Source: Amycolatopsis lurida (GTDB lineage Bacteria; Actinomycetota; Actinomycetes; Mycobacteriales; Pseudonocardiaceae). From it: 64,000 nucleotides of DNA. The stretch spans positions 2,263,501 to 2,327,500 of the forward strand of contig NZ_FNTA01000004.1 of the NCBI RefSeq assembly GCF_900105055.1, in the 5' to 3' direction. Below, one piece after another: positions 58,644 to 64,000 of this stretch. Made by a program: the position numbers and the translations under genes. Position 1 is the first letter of the stretch; each line of letters begins with the position of its first letter. The notes beneath the pieces were generated by a model. It saw nothing but the letters and a program-made list of their open reading frames with translations, was not told the origin of the DNA and did not search any database.

Positions 58644-58675
58644 GGGCCCCGCGACCTGCTGCGGTCGCGGGGCCC
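58644..58675 (-). terminator. Hairpin between iniB and iniA
   Basis: 13-bp perfect stem GGGCCCCGCGACC with a 6-nt loop. It lies in the 121-bp gap after iniB and before iniA, so it probably terminates most iniB transcripts and lowers the expression of the GTPases by partial read-through. Confidence 0.75.
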
Positions 58676-58701
58676 TGACACAAAGCTGAAAGATGTTCGT
58701 A

Positions 58702-59787
58702 TCAGCCGATGTGGATGTCGTTGTTCGACGCGATGTCGCCGGTACCGATGGTGACGTCACCGATGGTGCCGATGGTGCCGGTGACGTCGGAAACCGTGTC
58801 GTGGACCTCGGTGACACCCGCGTGGTTCGCGACGTTGGCGACCTCGTTGGCCACGTTGCCCGCGACCGCGCCGGACACGTCGCCGTGGTTGTTGGCGACG
58901 TCACCGTAGTTGTTCGCGATGTCGTGCACCTTGGTGGTGACGTCGGCGACGTCGACGTGACCGATGGTGCTGGTCAGGTCGCCCACCTCGGACAGGAAGT
59001 TCGGGGCGTCGCCCGCGACACCGTCGGTGCGCGGCAGGTCGCTGCTCAGGTCGCCGACGGCGGGCACCGAGTCGACGGCCGGAATCTGGACGGCGTCCAC
59101 GGCCGGAACCTCGGGGACCAGGCCGGTCGCGGTGTCGACGGCGCCGTTGGCGATGTCGCCGGCCTGGCCGAGGGACGCGGCGTCGAGGCCACGCGAAAGG
59201 TCGCCGGTCAGTCCGAAGCTGCCGGCGGTGTTCTGCGCGAGGGCGGTCACGCCCGCGGCGGCGTTCGACACGTCGGTCACGTCGGAGACGGCCGGGACGG
59301 CGGGCAGACCCGGGACGTCGACCGGCAGGTCGCCCACGGCGGGCACGGCCGGGACGGCAGGCAAGCCCAGCTCCGGCAGGCCCGGCACGGCCGGGACACC
59401 CGGGAGACCGGCCTCGGGCAGGCCCGGGAGGGCGCCGGCGCCGGGGACGGCGACCGGCAGGCCGGCGGTCAGCGCGGTGAGCTGGTCGATCGCGCCCTGG
59501 ACACCGTCGGCGCACTCGCCGTCGGTGCCGAGACCGGCGTTCGCGATGCCGCCGAAGCCCGCCAGGTTGTCGGCGGTGGCCGCGGTGGTTCCGGTGAGGC
59601 CGGTGGCGGTGTCGACCGGGACGAAGTCGAGCACCAGCGGGACGACCTCGTGCACGTCGGCGGCGTTGATGTCACCGAGGCCGGCGTCGGCCAGCACCTG
59701 CTGCGGGTCGTTGGCGAACGCCGCACGGGCCGCGGTGTCGTTCAGCAGGTTCAGCGTGAAGTCGTGCAGGGTCTGGACGGAACCCAT
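58702..59787 (-). CDS. iniB: IniB N-terminal domain protein with Pro/Val/Gly repeats
   Basis: 361 residues. AGGAGAG precedes the ATG. Residues 1-58 (VQTLHDFTLNLLNDTAARAAFANDPQQVLADAGLGDINAADV) match the IniB N-terminal domain found only in actinobacteria. The centre holds repeats such as LPGVPAVPGLPE and VPAVSDV, and the C-terminus has Asn/Thr/Val repeats (ANNYGDVANNHGDVSG). The extreme bias also makes the opposite strand open for 370 codons; that frame is an artefact. Isoniazid- and ethambutol-induced iniB in mycobacteria lies in the same relation to iniA and iniC. Confidence 0.88.
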   Translation of the reverse strand: MGSVQTLHDFTLNLLNDTAARAAFANDPQQVLADAGLGDINAADVHEVVPLVLDFVPVDTATGLTGTTAATADNLAGFGGIANAGLGTDGECADGVQGAIDQLTALTAGLPVAVPGAGALPGLPEAGLPGVPAVPGLPELGLPAVPAVPAVGDLPVDVPGLPAVPAVSDVTDVSNAAAGVTALAQNTAGSFGLTGDLSRGLDAASLGQAGDIANGAVDTATGLVPEVPAVDAVQIPAVDSVPAVGDLSSDLPRTDGVAGDAPNFLSEVGDLTSTIGHVDVADVTTKVHDIANNYGDVANNHGDVSGAVAGNVANEVANVANHAGVTEVHDTVSDVTGTIGTIGDVTIGTGDIASNNDIHIG

Positions 59788-60081
59788 GAAAGGACTCTCC
59801 TGGAGGTCTAGGTCGGTGGGGAAGCACAGCGGCCGGAGGGCACAGCTGAGCGCAGGTCACCGAAGCTAGTGAGCCGGTGCCACTGAGCACATCGGGGATC
59901 ACTCCTGGTCGTCGCTCACTCAGCCAATAGGGGATCGGTATGACATCGTTAGGGCGTTAGGGGCTTAACCGAGACGCACACGGTTGGGTTTAATGCCAAC
60001 CCTCACCCGGATGGGTCAAGCCGTTCAGGTGAGTGGCCCTATTTGGTCCTTAGGGGCTGGTCAAGCGAAGGAGGATGCTCG
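59788..60081. promoter_or_regulatory. Divergent control region of the ini locus
   Basis: This 294-bp gene-free interval separates iniB from the Hsp70/IniR pair. It contains the inverted repeat GGTTGG-N8-CCAACC (59982-60001) and repeated TTAGGG/TTAGGGG words (59949-59963 and 60050-60057). It is less GC-rich than the genes. The IniR-type LuxR regulator is expected to bind here; the exact operator is not evident. Confidence 0.5.
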
Positions 60082-61227
60082 TTGCCCTACGTCCTCGGCA
60101 TCGATATCGCCTCGACCCGCACCACCGCCGCCACCTGCGTGGACTCCGGCGACGGCTGGGGCGCGCCCGAGCCGTCGTGGCTCGGCGCGCGCGGCCCGGC
60201 GGCGGCGTCCGCGGTGTTCCTCGACGACGACGGCTACCTGCTCACCGGGGACGCCGCGGTCGAGGCGGGCCGGTCCGCGCCCGCCCGCCTGCTCACCGGA
60301 TTCCACGAACGGGTCGGCGACGACGTCCCCGTCATCGTCGGCGGCGAGCGGTTCCCGCCCGAATCCCTCAGCGCGGTCCTCGTCGACGCCGCCGTGGATC
60401 AGGCGGCCGAACGCTTCGGTGAGAAACCGCGCCACATCGTGCTCACGCACCCCGCCGGCTGGGGTTCGTTCCGCCGGGACCTGCTGCGCCGCGCGCTGGC
60501 CGAGGCCGGGTTCCCCCGTGCCGCGCTGGTGGCGGCGCCGGTCGCCGCCCTGCACGCGTACCTCGCCCCGCATGGCGGCGTCACCGCCGGAGTCTGCGAA
60601 TTCGGCCCGGACGGCGCGGTGGTCACGATCGCCGCCGCCGGGGTCAACGGCTGGCAGCCGGTCAAAACGGTGGAGGGCGTCGAGCCCGCTGAGGCCGTCG
60701 GCAAGGTCTTCGAACTCGCGCACGGCGCCGGGATCCCGCCCCAGGCGCTGGCAGGCATCGTGCTCTGCGGCGAGGCCCCGCCGGTTCCCGGCCGGACCCC
60801 GTGCCCCCTCTTCGCTTCGAGCGACCCAGTGCTGACAGTCGCGACCGGGGCGGCCAACATCGCCGCGCGACGTGACGTTCCTCAACCCGGCGGGGCCGCG
60901 TCGAACGCCGTCGCGACCATCGAAACCACCCTGCTCCCCCGGGTCGACGTGCCCGAAGAGCTCACCGAGCGACCCGAACGGCCGCCGGTGGACATCACCC
61001 CGTTCCCCTTGCCAGAACGCACCGGGGCGGCGAAACTGCTCAGCCGGCGCAAGCCTCTCGTCGCCGGGGCCGCGGTCGTGGTCCTGGCCGCGAGCACCCT
61101 GCTGCTCACCCTGACCACTCGAGAAGCCACCGCGGACAAGGGTCCCGAAGCCCCTCCCACCACTTCGAGCTCGTGCGCGCCGCCCACCCCCGGTGCCACG
61201 CCGTCCACCCCCGAAGGTCGCTGTTGA
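60082..61227 (+). CDS. Hsp70-like actin-fold protein with a C-terminal membrane helix
   Basis: 381 residues from TTG 60082, seven bases after AAGGAGG. The N-terminal 260 residues follow the Hsp70 nucleotide-binding fold: YVLGIDIASTRTTAA (phosphate 1), VLTHPAGWGSFRRDLLRRALAEAGF, VAAPVAALHAY and AGIVLCGEAPPV (adenosine site). There is no substrate-binding domain. Instead comes a Pro-rich linker, a membrane helix (LVAGAAVVVLAASTLLLTL) and a short Cys-containing tail. It looks like a membrane-tethered actin-like ATPase that may signal to the coupled regulator. Its stop overlaps the next TTG as TTGA. Confidence 0.82.
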   Translation: MPYVLGIDIASTRTTAATCVDSGDGWGAPEPSWLGARGPAAASAVFLDDDGYLLTGDAAVEAGRSAPARLLTGFHERVGDDVPVIVGGERFPPESLSAVLVDAAVDQAAERFGEKPRHIVLTHPAGWGSFRRDLLRRALAEAGFPRAALVAAPVAALHAYLAPHGGVTAGVCEFGPDGAVVTIAAAGVNGWQPVKTVEGVEPAEAVGKVFELAHGAGIPPQALAGIVLCGEAPPVPGRTPCPLFASSDPVLTVATGAANIAARRDVPQPGGAASNAVATIETTLLPRVDVPEELTERPERPPVDITPFPLPERTGAAKLLSRRKPLVAGAAVVVLAASTLLLTLTTREATADKGPEAPPTTSSSCAPPTPGATPSTPEGRC

Positions 61228-63575
61228 ACGCACTGCTCGACAAGCCCGGCATCATCCATCCGGGTGCCCGGCGCCTGCTCGACGAGGTGACCACCGCCCC
61301 GGAACTCCCGGTGCGGGTCACCGTCGTCGCCCCCGGCGGGCACGGCAAGACCCATCTGCTCGGCCAGCTCGGACGTCACTACGCGGACGCGGGGGTCGAA
61401 GCGCTACTGGTCGACGACGCCGATCAGCTCGACGACGACGAGCTCGCGAAGATCAAGGCACAGGCCGAAGAAACCACGGCGCCCGTGGTGCTGGCCTTCC
61501 GGCCGGCGGCGCGGACGACGACGCTGCGGGTGCTCGCCGACTCCTTCGGGAGGTCGGTGGCCTTGGGCGCGTTCGGCGTCGACGACGTCCGCCGGCTCGT
61601 CGAGCACGCCGGCGGCGACGCGGCCACGGCGGAAGACGTCCACGCCAGGACCGGTGGTGTCCCGGGATTCGTGCTCCGCGCGGTCACCGGCAGGCTCGCG
61701 GACTTCCGCGGCGAGCTGGAGCAGCTGGACGACGACGTGCACCGCTACCTGATCGCGGCGGAAGCGGGCGCCGGCCGCAATCTCGATCTGCTGGCGGCGT
61801 TGCTGAACCGCGATCGCGAAGGGCTGCCCGAGGTCTTCGACAGTGCTAGGGCGACCGGTCTGCTCGGCGAGGACGACGTCCTGCTGCCGATCGCCGCCGA
61901 AGCCATCCGGACCTGGGGCTCGCCAGGGCGCCGGCTGACGGTGCTGCAGCGGCTGGTCGAACTCCAGCTGCGGGACGGGCTTCCGGTGCTGGAGCTCGCT
62001 CGTTCCCTGCTGGGGACGGGAAGTTCGGGCGCGAGCGCGGCGGCGGCCTTCGAGGCGGCCGCCCGTGAGGCGATGTCCGACGACACGAAACTCGCGGCGC
62101 GGTTCTACGAAGCCGCGTCCGAGGCCGGTGGGCGCGGCGCGGCGCTCACCGTCGGCTGGGCGCACGCCGCGGCGCTCGCCGGGGACCTCGACACCGCGCT
62201 CCGGCTCGGCGACGGCATGCTCGGCAGCACGTCGGATACCGATGCCAGGGCCGCGGGCGCCGAAGTGGCGGCGACCGTGCTGGCGCATCGCGGCGAACTC
62301 GCGCACAGCGCGGAGCTGTACCAATGGTCCGGCCGGGCGGCCTCCAAGGCGTTCGCCGCGATCGCCTTGCTGGGTACCGGAAAACTCGAAGCCGCCCGAG
62401 GTGTGCTGGAGACTCCGGAAGTGCCGACCCTGTTCGCGGGCGCCGCTTCCCGGATGGCGCGGGCGATCACCGGCTCGGTGTCCGGCTGCGGCGCGGAGAC
62501 GCTGTCGGCCCTGCTGGGCGCGGCCTCGATGCTCGAATCGGCGGGCGCGCCCGCTCCGCTCCCGGACAGCCCGGCGGCCCTCGCGGCGTTGGTGGGCCTG
62601 CATTCCGGCGAACTCGCGCTGGCCGAGTCGGTGCTGAGACGCGCGGTGGACGGGCGGATCGGCGGCGACCTGCTCGCGAAACGGCACCGGTTGCTGCTCG
62701 GCTGGGTCGCGATGACCGCGGGCGACCTCAAGACGGCCGTCGAGGCGTTGATGCCGCCGGACGGTCTCGAAGCGCGCGACGAACTTTTCGCCGCCACCCT
62801 GCAGCTGGGCCTGGCGCGGCGGTCGAGCGATCTTCCCGGCCTGCAACGCTCCTGGGACCGGGCCTACCAGGCGTCGATGCGCCAACAACCGGACCTGTAT
62901 TCGTTGCTGCCGCTGGGAGAACTCGCGATCGCGGCCGCGCGGGGCGGCGCGGGCGCCAAACTGGCAGGCCTGCTCGAACGGGCGCACGCCGTACTCGACG
63001 CGCTCGGCAATCCTCCACTGTGGACAGCCACCCTGCGCTGGCACGAACTCCACGCCGCCATCACCGTCGAGGATCACGCGTCGGCGGGCGAACATCTGGC
63101 CGCACTCGACGATTTCGCGTCCTGCGGCCGCTATCCGGCCGCGCTCGCCGCCGCCGCGACCGGCTGGCTCGCCGTCTTGACCGGCACCGTCGATCCCGAG
63201 GCGATCACCGCGTCCTCTTCGGAGCTGCACGAACTCGGCCTCTGCTGGGACGCTTCGCGACTGGCCGGGCAGGCGGCGATCCGGACCTCGGACCGCAAGG
63301 CGATGGTCCAGCTGCTCGAAGCCGCTCGCCAATTCCAAGGGCGGGCGCCGGAACCCACCGCGGCCACCGGGCTGAGCGCGCTGAGCGAACGGGAACTGGA
63401 GGTCGCCCGGCTGGTCGTCGAGGGGCGGACCTACAAGCAGGCCGGGAGCGAACTGTTCATCTCGGGGAAGACCGTGGAGCACCACATGGCGCGGATCCGG
63501 GGGAAACTCGGCGCCGGAGACCGGCGGGAGCTGCTGGCCATGCTGCGGGAGTTGCTCCCCGCGGGCGAGGGCTGA
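61224..63575 (+). CDS. IniR-type LuxR-family ATPase regulator
   Basis: 783 residues from the TTG at 61224, after GAAGGT and overlapping the Hsp70 gene by 4 bp. An N-terminal AAA/STAND ATPase has Walker A APGGHGKTH and a Walker B-like LLVDDADQLDDDE. About 500 residues of helical TPR-like repeats follow. The last 65 are a LuxR helix-turn-helix (LSERELEVARLVVEGRTYKQAGSELFISGKTVEHHMARIRGKLG). This matches mycobacterial IniR in size, domain order and position beside iniB. It should activate the ini genes when the envelope is stressed. Confidence 0.85.
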   Translation: MNALLDKPGIIHPGARRLLDEVTTAPELPVRVTVVAPGGHGKTHLLGQLGRHYADAGVEALLVDDADQLDDDELAKIKAQAEETTAPVVLAFRPAARTTTLRVLADSFGRSVALGAFGVDDVRRLVEHAGGDAATAEDVHARTGGVPGFVLRAVTGRLADFRGELEQLDDDVHRYLIAAEAGAGRNLDLLAALLNRDREGLPEVFDSARATGLLGEDDVLLPIAAEAIRTWGSPGRRLTVLQRLVELQLRDGLPVLELARSLLGTGSSGASAAAAFEAAAREAMSDDTKLAARFYEAASEAGGRGAALTVGWAHAAALAGDLDTALRLGDGMLGSTSDTDARAAGAEVAATVLAHRGELAHSAELYQWSGRAASKAFAAIALLGTGKLEAARGVLETPEVPTLFAGAASRMARAITGSVSGCGAETLSALLGAASMLESAGAPAPLPDSPAALAALVGLHSGELALAESVLRRAVDGRIGGDLLAKRHRLLLGWVAMTAGDLKTAVEALMPPDGLEARDELFAATLQLGLARRSSDLPGLQRSWDRAYQASMRQQPDLYSLLPLGELAIAAARGGAGAKLAGLLERAHAVLDALGNPPLWTATLRWHELHAAITVEDHASAGEHLAALDDFASCGRYPAALAAAATGWLAVLTGTVDPEAITASSSELHELGLCWDASRLAGQAAIRTSDRKAMVQLLEAARQFQGRAPEPTAATGLSALSERELEVARLVVEGRTYKQAGSELFISGKTVEHHMARIRGKLGAGDRRELLAMLRELLPAGEG

Positions 63576-63592
63576 GGCGGGTTCGGGCCTGG

Positions 63593-63712
63593 CTACCGCT
63601 CCGCGAGGTAGGCGTCCTCCGCGGTGTAGTCGAACATAGGCGCGAAATAGTCGTGGTCGAACCCTGCCGGGAGCCGATCGGTGGAGTCCAGCCAATCCAG
63701 CTCGGCGAGCAC
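63593..63712 (-). pseudogene. Possible C-terminal gene remnant
   Basis: On the minus strand codons ending in TAG (63593-63595) read VLAELDWLDSTDRLPAGFDH and on to YLAER, with strong GC3 bias and many acidic and aromatic residues, so they look coding. Upstream the frame continues open to about 63900 without a start codon or ribosome site, losing coding character. I cannot assign a family. It may be a truncated gene or a short unknown ORF starting at GTG 63712. The remaining 63713-64000 is AT-richer and shows nothing else. Confidence 0.3.
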
Positions 63713-64000
63713 GGTGGTGGCGTAGTCGCCGACCGGCCGGTAGCCCCGGCGCCCGGCCGCGTCGGTTCCCTGGCAACGGGGACGCGATTCACCGACTTCG
63801 GGACCGTCGGGAAATATTTTCCAGCCGACCGGGATGCGCCATCTCGAGTGCCGAGTGGACCAACCGCGAACTCGACGGGAATGAGTACCCCTTTTACCTC
63901 AAGACGAGCACCATGGCGACGGCGCCACAAAGAATCAGGCCGGAAATGCGACTATTCACTGACGGCGCGCACGATTTCCGAGTCAATTGAGGCGCACGGA

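Noticed and set aside
58693-59811. 372-codon plus-strand ORF opposite iniB
   Set aside because: It is the reverse of a highly repetitive Gly/Val/Pro coding region; there is no ribosome site, and the composition (Asp/Val/Gly/Arg strings) is an antisense artefact.
63912-63989. 25-codon plus-strand ORF near the window end
   Set aside because: No ribosome site, weak codon bias, no conservation evidence.

Overview
The window is high-GC actinomycete DNA, most probably from a filamentous Pseudonocardiaceae member such as Amycolatopsis. This is inferred from GC-rich third codon positions, frequent GTG and TTG starts, several apparently leaderless genes, an ini-type envelope-stress locus, a SARP regulator and many secreted polysaccharide hydrolases. 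I see no rRNA, tRNA, CRISPR array, insertion sequence or prophage. Nearly every long open frame opposite a listed gene is a GC-bias shadow.

Layout. 1-5.7 kb: end of a TetR gene, an AraC regulator, an AlkZ-type DNA glycosylase, and an overlapping flavin monooxygenase/GMC oxidoreductase pair. 5.8-16.1 kb: a GH18 chitinase behind a DasR-like site, Tex, an acyl-CoA dehydrogenase, a serine hydrolase, a DEAD-box helicase, a compound repeat and an acyl-ACP desaturase with a perfect operator-like palindrome. 16.2-22.5 kb: an iron-siderophore binding lipoprotein behind an iron box, an Ssu/Tau-type ABC transporter, an orphan histidine kinase and FolP2. 22.8-35 kb: Tat-exported GH105, PhoD and GH88, two secreted SH3 proteins either side of a SARP-NB-ARC-TPR regulator, and a berberine-bridge-like oxidase. 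35-46 kb: membrane and transport genes, a prenyl diphosphate synthase, CapA, and an ABC exporter/regulator/DinB operon. 46-55 kb: an S33 peptidase, a macrolide glycosyltransferase behind a leader peptide and attenuator, an amino-acid ABC transporter coupled to an aminotransferase-regulator fusion, and a GH8 enzyme. 55.6-63.6 kb: an ini locus (IniB, two dynamin-like GTPases) divergent from an Hsp70-like protein coupled to an IniR-type LuxR regulator.

Two systems stand out. First, a 10-codon leader, MICHIRMRTV, carries the R-x-R macrolide stalling motif at codons 6-8, the same place as in ErmD leaders. Four RNA segments follow that can switch the glycosyltransferase ribosome site between hidden and exposed, so this looks like drug-sensing translational attenuation of a macrolide-inactivating enzyme. 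Second, a PLP aminotransferase is fused to a C-terminal YheO/DauR-type sensor and helix-turn-helix, the reverse order of MocR/GabR. It is translationally coupled to an amino-acid importer whose promoter holds two near-identical 13-bp palindromes exactly 20 bp apart. Also notable are 11-bp-period heptamer repeats before both SH3 genes that suggest they are the SARP regulator's targets, and a set of long, nearly perfect palindromes that punctuate gene ends.
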